Of a DNA stretch of 39,297 bases, positions 15,461 through 23,474 are shown one piece after another. The stretch is from Pseudanabaena sp. SR411 (GTDB lineage: Bacteria; Cyanobacteriota; Cyanobacteriia; Pseudanabaenales; Pseudanabaenaceae). Location of the stretch: the NCBI RefSeq assembly GCF_002251945.1, contig NZ_NDHW01000166.1, positions 1 through 39,297 of the forward strand, read 5' to 3'. The notes beneath the pieces are model-generated. The model was not told where the DNA came from. It was given only the letters and a program-made list of their open reading frames with translations, and searched no databases. Made by a program: the position numbers and the translations under genes. Each line of letters opens with the position of its first letter. Within the stretch, counting starts at the first letter, position 1.

Positions 15461-16231
15461 TTATCTTGAAGATTTAATCTTATTAATAATTTGTAATATT
15501 TTTTTTGCACAGATATGAGCCTGCTCTTGGGTTTGGCACTCCGATGCCCGAATCCTTTCAATTTGTACACCTTCATGAGCAAGCATAGTTGTTCTATCAT
15601 GTGCTTCTGCTGGTGTTTCTTGATGTACGGTATCACCATCTATCTCTACAACCAGCATAATGCCATTACTGATAATAACGAAATCTGGTTCAATTCTCTT
15701 GTATGATTGCCCGCCCCTAATAAAAACTGGTAGTGAGGCGAAAGATATTCCGAGTGCTTTGAGTGCTTTGTAAAAAAGCACTTCATTTTGAGAACGAAAA
15801 AGAAGTCCATCCTCATTTTTTGATGGTATGTTATTAGACCTAACGCGACCTTGATTATTTACGCCTTTACCAGTTATCCAATTATTCGCTTTCTCACGCC
15901 ATCCCTCATCAGCCCTTAAAAGAGGACTAATACTAACCCAACCTAATTCATCTGTTGGATAAGGCTTGAGAAGATCACTTGCTTTGTTAAGAATTCTATT
16001 TTCATATTCACTAATTTTATTAGAGATTTGTGAGTGAAGCCAGCTAGGAATTTGTAGATACAGATTATAAACATCTACTTCCCAATTCTGTTTTTGCCAC
16101 TGGAGATCATACTCAGCATTTGCAAGGATTGCTACCTCTCGTGCTAAACCTTCTGATGCAAACTGTCTTGCTGTTGTTGCAAGGAGAGCTTCAATATCAT
16201 CGGTAAGATTGCGATTTGATTTACTTGTCAT
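15461..16231 (-). CDS. PD-(D/E)XK-fold nuclease-like protein (DUF559-like C-terminus)
   Basis: 256 residues. The C-terminal half carries a nuclease core: FRSQNEVLFYKALKALGI (helix with Glu), KRIEPDFVIISNG (catalytic Asp) and MLVVEIDGDTVHQE (E-x-D/K-like strand), then HDRTTMLAHEGVQIERI. This resembles DUF559/restriction-endonuclease-like or Vsr-like folds. The N-terminal half is helical and unrecognised. It stands alone beside toxin modules and MITE-like repeats, so it could be a solitary restriction or defence nuclease; that is inference. The exact E-x-K triad has Asp instead of Lys (EID), as in some families. Confidence 0.65.
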   Translation of the reverse strand: MTSKSNRNLTDDIEALLATTARQFASEGLAREVAILANAEYDLQWQKQNWEVDVYNLYLQIPSWLHSQISNKISEYENRILNKASDLLKPYPTDELGWVSISPLLRADEGWREKANNWITGKGVNNQGRVRSNNIPSKNEDGLLFRSQNEVLFYKALKALGISFASLPVFIRGGQSYKRIEPDFVIISNGIMLVVEIDGDTVHQETPAEAHDRTTMLAHEGVQIERIRASECQTQEQAHICAKKILQIINKIKSSR

Positions 16232-16339
16232 TAGGAAAAAGTATTATCGTACTAAATAATTTAGCATTCATTAAGGTGTCAATGCTAAATGCTTTTTCTA
16301 TCTACCTAGAAAATGTATTATCTCAAAAAATGTCATAGG

Positions 16340-16452
16340 ACATTTATGGCATTGGTCAGTTAATTAGGGATTGGTGCTGAAACGACCATTTAATGACGAT
16401 AAAAAGGACGAAATTCGTCGATCACGCTTTAACTGACCAGTGCCCAAAATGT
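16340..16452. mobile_element. MITE-like element with ~28-bp imperfect terminal inverted repeats
   Basis: GGCATTGGTCAGTTAA (16348-16363) is an inverted copy, with one transition, of TTAACTGACCAGTGCC (16429-16444). The similarity extends outward (ACATTTATGGCA versus TGCCCAAAATGT). The ~65-bp interior has no coding capacity. The gene-free stretch 16232-16538 holds this element and dispersed repeat copy 4 and nothing else I can name. Confidence 0.55.
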
Positions 16453-16464
16453 AAATTCCAAGAA

Positions 16465-16502
16465 ATCACTATTACCATGAGTCGTGATTTCTAAGCGATC
16501 GC
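16465..16502 (+). repeat. Short dispersed repeat, copy 4
   Basis: ATCACTATTACCATGAGTCG then TGATTTCTAAGCGATCGCC. It follows directly after the MITE-like element. Confidence 0.65.
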
Positions 16503-16538
16503 CCAGACCCTCAAATTATTTCCACCCTTTTCAGAAGT

Positions 16539-18188
16539 TTATGAAAATGCTTGAGAAGTTTTAAAACCACCACTCAAGTTATAAGTCTTAAATCCATTTA
16601 AACGCAGAATCCGCGTGGCGTAATAGGCTCTCTGTCCGACCTGACAATAAACCCAAATCTCCTGCTCTGGATTTAGCTCATTTAAGCGATCGCGCAACTG
16701 CGGTAACGGAATATTCACGGCTCCGAGGCTATGCCCTGCCTCAAACTCATCAACACCGCGAACATCAAGGAGTAATCTCCCATCAAGATCCGAGAGTTGT
16801 TCCCAATGAACTAAGGGAGCATCATCTCTAAGGAAATTTGCCGCAATCATCCCTGCCATATTTACAGGATCTTTTGCCGAACCATACTGGGGCGCATAGC
16901 ATAATTCCGCTTCTTCAAGATCGAATACGGTTCCACCCATTTGCATGGCGATCGCGATCGCATCAATGCGTTTTTCTACACCTTCTTCTCCTACCGCCTG
17001 CGCTCCCAAAATCCGCCCATCCTGCTTTGAAAATAGAAGTTTTAAATCAATCGGTTTCGCGTTGGGATAATATCCAGCATGGTGGATTGGATGGAGATAA
17101 ACCTTTTCGTATTCCCAGCCTAATCGTTTCAGGGTTTTCTCATTGACTCCCATAGATGCGATTGTCAGTCCGAATGCACCGCAAACTGAAGTTCCTTGTA
17201 CGCCTCGGAAAGTACTATCGCGATGGCAAATTACATCTGCCGCAATCCGTCCCTGACGATTTGCAGGCCCCGCTAAGGGAATTAATATCCATTCACCCGT
17301 CACAAAGTCTTTCACCTCAACAGCATCTCCCACCGCCCAGATGTGGCGATCGCTAGTCTGCATCTGCTCATTGACCCGAATCCCACCGCGATCGCCAATT
17401 TCTAAACCTGCGGCTTTTGCCAATGCTGTCTCTGGACGTACACCGATGCCCAGAATAACGATATCAGCAGCATGAATCGCTCCCGATTTTGTGGTGACAG
17501 ATAGACCGTCATTATTGCGTTCAAATTTGCTAACGCTATCGCCTAACACCAAATTGACGTGATGAGATCGCATTTTTTCCTGTACCGCAACCACCATTTC
17601 GGGATCGAGGGGAGACATTACCTGTGATTGCGATTCAATCAGAGTTACTTCAACACCTCGATTAACCAGATTTTCAGCCATCTCCAAACCAATGAATCCT
17701 CCTCCGACTATCACTGCGCGTTTTACATGATGGTCGTCAATCCACGCCCGAATCTGACGACTATCAGGGATCGTTCTCACCACAAAGATTCCCTTTAAAT
17801 CGATCCCTGCCAATGGCGGACGGATCGGAGCCGCTCCAATCGCTAAGACTAGCGCATCATAGGATTCTTGATAGACCACACCTGTTTGGTGGTTTTTAAC
17901 CGTAATCTGCATCGCCTCGCGATCGATTGCCATGACTTCGTTCTCTAATCGCACATCAATGTTGAAGCGATCTCGAAACAAGTCAACATTCGCCACCAGT
18001 AGCTTTTTCTCATCGGTAATCACATCGCCGATATAGTAGGGTAATCCGCAGTTAGCAAAGGATACGAACGAACCTTGCTCAAAAACAATAATTTCTGCTG
18101 TCTCTGATAAACGCCGCGCCCGCGCTCCACAGGAGGCTCCCCCCGCATTGCCACCGATAATCAAAATCCGTTTGCGGTCTGTAGACAT
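16539..18188 (-). CDS. CoA-disulfide reductase-rhodanese fusion (NAD(P)H-dependent flavoprotein)
   Basis: 549 residues from ATG 18188 (an earlier in-frame ATG at 18227 would add 13 residues without similarity). FAD-binding IIGGNAGGASCGARAR (10-25), single redox Cys47 in SFANCGLPYYIGD, NAD-binding VIVGGGFIGLEMAE, and FAD contact ADIVILGIGVRPET then HIWAVGDAVEV. These place it in the CoA-disulfide reductase/NADH oxidase/polysulfide reductase family. The C-terminal ~100 residues are a rhodanese domain with active Cys515 in YCQVGQRA. Known CoADR-RHD fusions reduce CoA disulfide, CoA-persulfide or polysulfide. The fused rhodanese suggests a role in persulfide or thiol redox. Monocistronic, followed by apt upstream on the same strand. 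Confidence 0.9.
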   Translation of the reverse strand: MSTDRKRILIIGGNAGGASCGARARRLSETAEIIVFEQGSFVSFANCGLPYYIGDVITDEKKLLVANVDLFRDRFNIDVRLENEVMAIDREAMQITVKNHQTGVVYQESYDALVLAIGAAPIRPPLAGIDLKGIFVVRTIPDSRQIRAWIDDHHVKRAVIVGGGFIGLEMAENLVNRGVEVTLIESQSQVMSPLDPEMVVAVQEKMRSHHVNLVLGDSVSKFERNNDGLSVTTKSGAIHAADIVILGIGVRPETALAKAAGLEIGDRGGIRVNEQMQTSDRHIWAVGDAVEVKDFVTGEWILIPLAGPANRQGRIAADVICHRDSTFRGVQGTSVCGAFGLTIASMGVNEKTLKRLGWEYEKVYLHPIHHAGYYPNAKPIDLKLLFSKQDGRILGAQAVGEEGVEKRIDAIAIAMQMGGTVFDLEEAELCYAPQYGSAKDPVNMAGMIAANFLRDDAPLVHWEQLSDLDGRLLLDVRGVDEFEAGHSLGAVNIPLPQLRDRLNELNPEQEIWVYCQVGQRAYYATRILRLNGFKTYNLSGGFKTSQAFS

Positions 18189-18371
18189 AGTTCTATTTTC
18201 TTGATTGAGCAAAAGCTGTGGGGACAAGGTGCTAGATGAGCAAAAGTAAACATCTAGGAGTCCTACTCTAGCCTAAGTAGCATCTACCTGAATAATTCGG
18301 ATTTTGTAGGGGGGCTGCGCCCCCGTGCCAGTACTAGATTTTGCGATCTAAGGAATTCCTTCCACCTAACA

Positions 18372-18908
18372 TCAATAATTTACTAACGAAACAATCGGTA
18401 CTTCAGGTAATGCTTTTCTGCCATTGAGAAAATCTAGCTCAATTAAAAATCCATACCCAATCAATTCTGCTCCAGCTTGTTTAATTAGTTTGGCTGTAGC
18501 AGCCGCAGTGCCACCTGTAGCGATCACATCATCAATGATAATTACTCTCTCACCTACAGCAAGAGCATCTTGATGCATCTCTAAGGTGTCAGTTCCATAT
18601 TCCAAAGAATATTCAACCCGAAATACTGCCGAAGGTAATTTTTTGGGTTTACGGACTGGTACAAAACTACAACCTAAAGCCATAGCAAGCGCTGCGCCAA
18701 GGATAAATCCTCTCGACTCAATCCCGATAATGCAATCGATCTCTCCAATATTCAATTCGGCAAATTTTGTTTTAAAGTCTTGGATGATTGCTGTTAAACC
18801 ATCATGATGAGCTAATAAGGGCGTAATATCTCGGAAAATGATACCTTGCTGTGGAAAATCAGGAATATCGCGAATAATGCTTTTAAAGTCCATAGAAGAT
18901 TTGACCAT
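18372..18908 (-). CDS. apt: Adenine phosphoribosyltransferase
   Basis: 178 residues (or 173 from Met6). [19 protein letters not shown] is the Apt N-terminal signature, [17 protein letters not shown] the mid motif, and [20 protein letters not shown] the PRPP-binding loop. It salvages adenine to AMP using PRPP in the cytoplasm. It is divergent from the urate-catabolism operon that starts 218 bp away; placing purine salvage beside purine breakdown may be meaningful, but its promoter does not carry the ATAC-W-GTAT palindrome close to its start. Confidence 0.93.
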   Translation of the reverse strand: MVKSSMDFKSIIRDIPDFPQQGIIFRDITPLLAHHDGLTAIIQDFKTKFAELNIGEIDCIIGIESRGFILGAALAMALGCSFVPVRKPKKLPSAVFRVEYSLEYGTDTLEMHQDALAVGERVIIIDDVIATGGTAAATAKLIKQAGAELIGYGFLIELDFLNGRKALPEVPIVSLVNY

Positions 18909-19019
18909 CGTTGATCGCTAGAGAGCTTCACAATTTTATCTGTATCCGCGATCGCATGGAACATAACAATATTGCGGTTTTATAACCTATACCTAAGTAG
19001 AGGTGGCTCTTTATGTATT

Positions 19020-19054
19020 AAATGAGAGATAGTGCAAAGTGCCATCTCTCATTT
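19020..19054. repeat. Hairpin in the apt/hpxO divergent region
   Basis: AAATGAGAGAT (19020-19030) pairs with ATCTCTCATTT (19044-19054), 11 bp perfect; the inside (AGTGC-AAA-GTGCC) extends the stem to an AAA loop. A T-run (ATTTTTTATT) follows on the plus strand, so it resembles an intrinsic terminator or leader attenuator. It is of the same general type as the other triloop hairpins in the window. Confidence 0.65.
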
Positions 19055-19064
19055 TTTATTGAAA

Positions 19065-19105
19065 TTTTGATGTGCATCAAAAAATATGCATGTATACTGT
19101 ATACA
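19065..19105. promoter_or_regulatory. Palindromic operator(s) upstream of hpxO
   Basis: Two palindromes lie just before the hpxO start. TTTTGATG-TG-CATCAAAA (19065-19082) is perfect with a 2-nt centre. TGTATAC-T-GTATACA (19091-19105) is perfect with 7-bp arms around one base. The second has the core ATAC-W-GTAT that recurs before uraH (23392-23406) and inside the palindrome before the porin gene (23940-23987). TATACT/TATACA within it could be the -10 hexamer, so a bound repressor would block the promoter. It ends 20 bp before the chosen ATG at 19126. Confidence 0.7.
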
Positions 19106-19125
19106 AAATATATGGATTTGTTGCG

Positions 19126-20295
19126 ATGTATGGCTTAAAAGCGATTGTCATCGGTGCGGGTATTGGTGGACTCACCACGGGCATCGCCTTGCGACAAGCT
19201 GGGTATGAAGTGGAAATCTACGATCGGGTAAGGGATCTGCGTCCGATTGGTTCAGGGATCTCGCTTTGGTCAAATGGAGTCAAAGTCCTCAATCGCCTTG
19301 GTTTAGGTCAACAGCTAGGGGCGATCGGCGGGCAAATGCATTACATGGAATACCGTCACCTTTCGGGAAATGTCCTCAATCATATTTCATTGCAACCGTT
19401 AGTCGAAGAAGTTGGGCAACGTCCCTATCCTGTAGCAAGGCGAGATTTACAAAATGTGCTGCTAGAAGCCTTTGAATCTCTAGGTGGTAAGTTAACTCTT
19501 GACGCTAAATGTATCGGAATTCTCGATGGCTTTCGTGATGTCACAGCCAAGTTTGAAGATGGTAGTACTGCTACAGGGGATCTACTGGTAGCAGCCGACG
19601 GAGTACGTTCTCTCCTCCGTCAGTATATTCTCAATGAATCTGTCGAACCTAAATACGCTGGCTATGTCAATTGGAATGGACTAGTGCCAATTAGTACAGA
19701 TCTTGCAGCAGCGGATACTTGGTCAATTTATGTGGGGGAACATAAACGTGCTTCGATGATGCCTTTATCAGGCGATCGCTTCTATTTCTTTTTTGATGTA
19801 CCTTTACCCAAAGGAACCGTTAATGATGTTGCTAACTATAGAGATGAATTAAAACAACATTTCCAAGGTTGGGCAAAACCAGTGCAGTTACTCATTGATC
19901 GCCTTGATCCTGAATCCATCGCTCGTGTAGAGATTCATGATGTGGGTCCGATCGCCAAGATGGTCAAAGGTCGAGTAGCTTTACTGGGTGATGCAGCTCA
20001 TGCGACTTGTCCCGATCTCGGTCAGGGTGGATGCCAAGCGATCGAAGATGGATGGGTGTTAGCCAATTATTTGTCCTCCACCAATGTGAGTGTTCCCGAT
20101 GCGCTGAGGCGATACGAAGCAGAACGTAAGGTTCGCACCACAGAAATCGTCAACAAAGCGCGAAATCGTGCGGAAACCATTCACGGCAAAGAGCCTGAAG
20201 TTACCCAAAAGTGGTATGACCAACTTGCTCAAGAAAATCCCTTGGATGTAACTAAGGCGATCGCCAAAATTATTAGCGGAGGACCCTTACATTGA
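19126..20295 (+). CDS. hpxO: FAD-dependent urate hydroxylase
   Basis: 389 residues from ATG 19126; a longer frame starting at 19072 would translate through the operator palindrome and adds 18 non-conserved residues. KAIVIGAGIGGLTTGIALRQ (5-24) is the FAD-binding motif. GYVNWNGLVP, KRASMMPLSGDRFYFFFDVP and LLGDAAHATCPDLGQGGCQA (from 286) closely resemble HpxO of Klebsiella. The enzyme turns urate into 5-hydroxyisourate with NADH and O2. The product is handled by UraH and UraD, both in this cluster. First gene of an operon hpxO-uraD-puuE-ring-opening amidohydrolase; its stop overlaps the uraD start by 4 bp. Confidence 0.92.
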   Translation: MYGLKAIVIGAGIGGLTTGIALRQAGYEVEIYDRVRDLRPIGSGISLWSNGVKVLNRLGLGQQLGAIGGQMHYMEYRHLSGNVLNHISLQPLVEEVGQRPYPVARRDLQNVLLEAFESLGGKLTLDAKCIGILDGFRDVTAKFEDGSTATGDLLVAADGVRSLLRQYILNESVEPKYAGYVNWNGLVPISTDLAAADTWSIYVGEHKRASMMPLSGDRFYFFFDVPLPKGTVNDVANYRDELKQHFQGWAKPVQLLIDRLDPESIARVEIHDVGPIAKMVKGRVALLGDAAHATCPDLGQGGCQAIEDGWVLANYLSSTNVSVPDALRRYEAERKVRTTEIVNKARNRAETIHGKEPEVTQKWYDQLAQENPLDVTKAIAKIISGGPLH

Positions 20296-20801
20296 GTAAT
20301 TCAAGCTATCCGATCGCGATGCTCAATCAAATGAGCCAATCAGAATTTACCGAAGCGATCGGTTCAATCTTTGAACATACCCCAGAAATAGCCGCCGAAG
20401 CATGGCGATCGCGTCCTTTTGATGATGTCCAAAATTTGCATCAAATCATGGCAGCGATCGTTTTGAAAATGAGTGATGCTGAGAAATTAAAGTTAATTTG
20501 CGCTCACCCCGATCTGGGCAGTAAGTTCAAAATGGCGGAAGCATCGGTAAAGGAGCAATCTACTGTCGGACTTGATCAACTCTCCGCCGCAGAATACGAT
20601 CGCTTTCAAAATCTTAATCAAGACTACAAAGAGAAGTTCTCATTCCCTTTTATTATTGCTGTTCGCAACAATACCAAAGACAGTATTCTTGCAGCTTTTG
20701 AGCAAAGACTTCAGAACAATCTGGAAGTAGAAAAACAACAAGCGATTAAAGAAATTATTGAAATTGCTAGATGGCGTTTAGTTTTGGCGGTTAGCAGCTA
20801 A
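20292..20801 (+). CDS. uraD: OHCU decarboxylase
   Basis: 169 residues from a TTG start at 20292, which overlaps the hpxO stop (TTGA) and is preceded at a good distance by GGAGGA (20279-20284); internal ATGs at 20319 or 20328 are less well placed. ICAHPDLGSKF contains the conserved catalytic His, and FPFIIAVRNNTK plus the C-terminal EIIEIARWRL are family marks. The enzyme decarboxylates 2-oxo-4-hydroxy-4-carboxy-5-ureidoimidazoline to (S)-allantoin. The overlap implies translational coupling to hpxO. Confidence 0.92.
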   Translation: MSNSSYPIAMLNQMSQSEFTEAIGSIFEHTPEIAAEAWRSRPFDDVQNLHQIMAAIVLKMSDAEKLKLICAHPDLGSKFKMAEASVKEQSTVGLDQLSAAEYDRFQNLNQDYKEKFSFPFIIAVRNNTKDSILAAFEQRLQNNLEVEKQQAIKEIIEIARWRLVLAVSS

Positions 20802-20842
20802 TCAATTACGAATTACGAATTATCCATCACTAATATATAACC

Positions 20843-21745
20843 ATGACATATCCAAGAGACATGATTGGCTACGGGAGATTTGTTCCCGATGCGAAATGGC
20901 AAGATAACGCCCGTGTTGCTGTCCAATTTGTGATTAATTATGAAGAAGGTGGCGAAACCTGTATCCTGCATGGAGACAGTGCATCAGAAACCTTTCTGTC
21001 AGAAATTGTGGGTGCTGTTCCTTTTAATGGGTTGCGCCATATGAATATGGAATCTTGCTATGAATATGGTAGTCGCGCAGGATTTTGGCGCTTATATCGC
21101 ATGTTCTGCGATCGCAATATTCCTGTAACTATTTACGGTATTGCCATGGCTCTCGCTCGTAATCCTGAAGCTGTCGCCGCCATGCTGGAGGCAGATTGGG
21201 AAATTGCTAGTCATGGCTATCGTTGGATTGATTACAAATATTTTTCGCCTGAACAAGAGCGCGAACATTTACAAAAGGCGATCGCTATTCATACACAAGT
21301 AACAGGAGAACGCCCCCTCGGTTGGTATACGGGACGCACTAGTGAGCATACACGTCGTTTAGTTGTTGAAGAAGGGGGATTTCTCTATGATTCCGATAGC
21401 TATGCCGATGACCTTCCCTATTGGAATTATGAATATGGCAAGCCCCATTTAGTCATTCCCTATACCCTCGACAATAACGATATGCGTTTTGCTACACCCC
21501 AAGGCTTTAATTCAGGGGATCAGTTCTTTGCCTATTTGCGTGATGCCTTTGATGTTCTCTACGCTGAAGGCGACGCATCACCAAAAATGATGAGCATCGG
21601 TTTGCATTGCCGATTAGTCGGACGACCAGGGAGAGCGGCAGCACTGGCGAAATTTTTGGACTATGTGCAGAGTCGCGATCGCGTTTGGATTTGTCGTCGT
21701 ATTGACATTGCCCATCATTGGCACAAGCATCATAAACCAGCATAA
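20843..21745 (+). CDS. puuE: Cofactor-independent allantoinase
   Basis: 300 residues, close to the PuuE family length (~300-310). YPRDMIGYGRFVPDAKWQDN at the start, VQFVINYEEGGE, NMESCYEYGSRAGFWRLYRM, and WEIASHGYRWIDY followed by GWYTGRTSEHTRRLV are hallmark segments of PuuE, a polysaccharide-deacetylase-fold enzyme. It opens (S)-allantoin to allantoate, unrelated to the metal-dependent AllB type. It lies 41 bp after uraD, same operon. No allantoate amidohydrolase or allantoicase is in the window, so the next step must be elsewhere or different. Confidence 0.93.
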   Translation: MTYPRDMIGYGRFVPDAKWQDNARVAVQFVINYEEGGETCILHGDSASETFLSEIVGAVPFNGLRHMNMESCYEYGSRAGFWRLYRMFCDRNIPVTIYGIAMALARNPEAVAAMLEADWEIASHGYRWIDYKYFSPEQEREHLQKAIAIHTQVTGERPLGWYTGRTSEHTRRLVVEEGGFLYDSDSYADDLPYWNYEYGKPHLVIPYTLDNNDMRFATPQGFNSGDQFFAYLRDAFDVLYAEGDASPKMMSIGLHCRLVGRPGRAAALAKFLDYVQSRDRVWICRRIDIAHHWHKHHKPA

Positions 21746-21783
21746 GGAACGGCGACACGAAACCCTATCTCAAATAAAAAACA

Positions 21784-22854
21784 ATGAAAGTAGATGTATA
21801 TAAGCTTCCTCAAAATAGTCCTGATGATCTCACGGCTCTAGAGGCGGCGATCGCTTCAGGCAAAATTAATCCCCAGCAAATTGTGGCGATTATGGGAAAG
21901 ACCGAAGGAAATGGCTGTGTTAATGACTTCACACGCGGCTTTGCGGTGCAAACTTTAAAGAACTACCTTGCGAATTTTGTGGGTCAGGAAAAATCTGCGG
22001 CGATCGTCTATGTCATGTCTGGGGGAACTGAGGGAGCCTTAAGCCCCCATTTGACAATTTTTACCAGTCAACCTTCATCGCCAGACATACCAACCCGTAT
22101 GGCTTTAACCTTGGGAGTGATTCATACCCGTGATTTTACCCCTGCGGAAATTGGCTCGTTAACCATGGTCAAAGAAGTTGCCCTAGCCGTAAATCAAGCG
22201 ATCTCTGCTGCGGGAATTGCCAAAGATGATGTGCATTTTGTCCAGATTAAATGTCCATTGGTCACCAGTCGCGATCGCTTACTCGATGAAGATCACGATG
22301 CAAAATCAGTCAGTAAATCGATAACTAGCTATCAGTCAATGGGTTATTCTCGTGGAGCCTCAGCGCTAGGCGTAGCAGTGGCTTTAGGTGAAGTTCAACT
22401 AGAAGATCTCACAGCCGCCGATATTTGCCAAAATTATGCTTTATATTCCGCAGTTGCTTCCACATCCGCAGGGGTAGAGTTACGAAACTGTGAGATTTTG
22501 GTATTAGGGAATGCGCCAACATCCACTAGCAATTTTGTGATTGGTCATAGTGTGATGCAACATGCCCTAGATGCTCAAGCCGTGATCAAGGCGATCGCCT
22601 CCACAGGGCAAACAAGCGATCGGATCGTAAATATATTCGCAAAAGCTGAAGCTGATCCATCGGGAGAGCTTTTGGGCAGAAGACACACAATGATGGATGA
22701 CTCCGACATCAACCATACGCGCATGGCAAGGGCTGTGGTTGGCGCAGTAGTAGCTTCTATCGTGCAAGATCCGATGGTTTATGTCTCAGGAGGTGCGGAA
22801 CATCAAGGACCTTCAGGTGGGGGGCCAGTTGCCGCGATCGCTCGCATAGATTAA
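21784..22854 (+). CDS. Ring-opening amidohydrolase (cyanuric acid hydrolase/barbiturase family)
   Basis: 356 residues, matching the ~360 of AtzD/TrzD and barbiturase. The family's threefold Lys/Ser pattern is visible: K39 (GKTEGNG) with S79 (MSGGTEGALSPH), K156 (QIKCPLVTS) with S226/S228 (ASTSAGVEL), and K287 (FAKAEADPSGE, then GRRHTMMDDSDI) with S335 (VSGGAEHQGPSGGGP). Characterised members open the rings of cyanuric acid or barbituric acid. Here it is the fourth gene of a urate operon, 38 bp after puuE, so its substrate may be a purine-derived ring or ureide; that is inference. A terminator hairpin follows. Confidence 0.88.
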   Translation: MKVDVYKLPQNSPDDLTALEAAIASGKINPQQIVAIMGKTEGNGCVNDFTRGFAVQTLKNYLANFVGQEKSAAIVYVMSGGTEGALSPHLTIFTSQPSSPDIPTRMALTLGVIHTRDFTPAEIGSLTMVKEVALAVNQAISAAGIAKDDVHFVQIKCPLVTSRDRLLDEDHDAKSVSKSITSYQSMGYSRGASALGVAVALGEVQLEDLTAADICQNYALYSAVASTSAGVELRNCEILVLGNAPTSTSNFVIGHSVMQHALDAQAVIKAIASTGQTSDRIVNIFAKAEADPSGELLGRRHTMMDDSDINHTRMARAVVGAVVASIVQDPMVYVSGGAEHQGPSGGGPVAAIARID

Positions 22855-22856
22855 AG

Positions 22857-22882
22857 AAAGGGTTCGCTTTGCGAACCCTTTT
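22857..22882. terminator. Bidirectional hairpin terminator after the urate operon
   Basis: AAAGGGTTCGC (22857-22867), loop TTT, GCGAACCCTTT (22871-22881), followed by T/C-rich sequence on the plus strand and an A-rich tract on the other side. It lies between the convergent amidohydrolase and allophanate-hydrolase-C-like genes, so it can end both transcripts. Confidence 0.8.
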
Positions 22883-22888
22883 CTTAAT

Positions 22889-23281
22889 CTATGCATTTTT
22901 ATAAGCAGCCCATCCACCAAGATGAGAGATATCTTTCCAATTAAACTTCTCAATTAGTTCTTGAGGATAGAGAAAAGCGGTTAAAACCTCTCCATCTTCT
23001 AAATAAACATCCGCAGGGTACATATTTGGCGGTTCATTACTAGCAAGGTAGTCAAATTCATCAGCTTGCATCTCATAGACTTCTCCAGGGATTGAGATCC
23101 CACCTGTTTCTACTTCATAAATCGCAGGATGCCAGCCGTCGCCAGCCGAATGAAGTCGATAGCGAGTTTGGGTGTTTGCTGGACGGATAAACTTTGCGCC
23201 TTGCAAATTCCCATGATCAGGCTGTCCGCGTAGAGCCGAACCACAAATAAATACTCGTCTTGTCCCGTTGGATGCTGTCAT
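22889..23281 (-). CDS. Stand-alone allophanate hydrolase C-domain-like protein (gamma-glutamylcyclotransferase fold)
   Basis: 130 residues. RRVFICGSALRGQPDHGNLQ, then RYRLHSAGDGWHPAIYEVET, GGISIPGEVYE and DVYLEDGEVLTAFLYPQELI are typical of the C-terminal domain (AH_C) of allophanate hydrolases such as AtzF, with the GSALxGQPDHGNL substrate loop kept. In the full enzyme this domain acts on N-carboxycarbamate formed by the amidase domain, which is absent here. It may also be annotated as gamma-glutamylcyclotransferase. It is convergent with the amidohydrolase and divergent from uraH, so it belongs to the urate cluster by position. Its exact reaction is unknown. Confidence 0.8.
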   Translation of the reverse strand: MTASNGTRRVFICGSALRGQPDHGNLQGAKFIRPANTQTRYRLHSAGDGWHPAIYEVETGGISIPGEVYEMQADEFDYLASNEPPNMYPADVYLEDGEVLTAFLYPQELIEKFNWKDISHLGGWAAYKNA

Positions 23282-23319
23282 AAATAGAGCTGATGAATTT
23301 GTAGATTAATTTTGGTCCT

Positions 23320-23370
23320 AAATGATTTGAGAGAGTTCGCCCCGTCGGGGCGAACTCTCTCAAATCATTT
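23320..23370. repeat. Perfect 24-bp hairpin with GTC triloop
   Basis: Arms 23320-23343 and 23347-23370 are exactly complementary, with loop GTC (23344-23346). The tip is GCCCC-GTC-GGGGC. The right flank GGGCTTGCTATACAA resembles the TGCTATATA ends of the element at 27993-28088. It sits between the AH_C-like gene and the uraH operator. Confidence 0.85.
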
Positions 23371-23390
23371 GGGCTTGCTATACAAGTCTA

Positions 23391-23407
23391 GTGTATACAG
23401 TATACGC
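23391..23407. promoter_or_regulatory. Palindromic operator upstream of uraH
   Basis: GTGTATAC-A-GTATACGC, an inverted repeat with one mismatched pair (T23392/G23406), containing the core ATAC-W-GTAT shared with hpxO and porin promoters. TATACA may be part of a -10 box. It lies 68 bp before the uraH ATG. Confidence 0.7.
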
Positions 23408-23420
23408 TTGTGAAGTAGAA

Positions 23421-23459
23421 TATTTTAATAAGTGGCGCTTCGCGCCACTTATTAAAATA
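23421..23459. repeat. Perfect 18-bp hairpin with TTC triloop in the uraH leader
   Basis: Arms 23421-23438 and 23442-23459 are exactly complementary with loop TTC; the tip is GTGGCGC-TTC-GCGCCAC. Transcribed from the operator-bearing promoter it would be in the 5' untranslated region of uraH, ending 15 bp before the ATG, so it could hinder or tune translation. Confidence 0.85.
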
Positions 23460-23474
23460 GTGATTTGTGAAATT

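Noticed and set aside
19072-19125. N-terminal extension of HpxO
   Set aside because: It would translate the operator palindrome; the FAD-motif spacing of the family fits ATG 19126.
23391-23474. GTG start for UraH at 23391
   Set aside because: It would lie in the operator and read through the 18-bp hairpin; family proteins begin close to ATG 23475.
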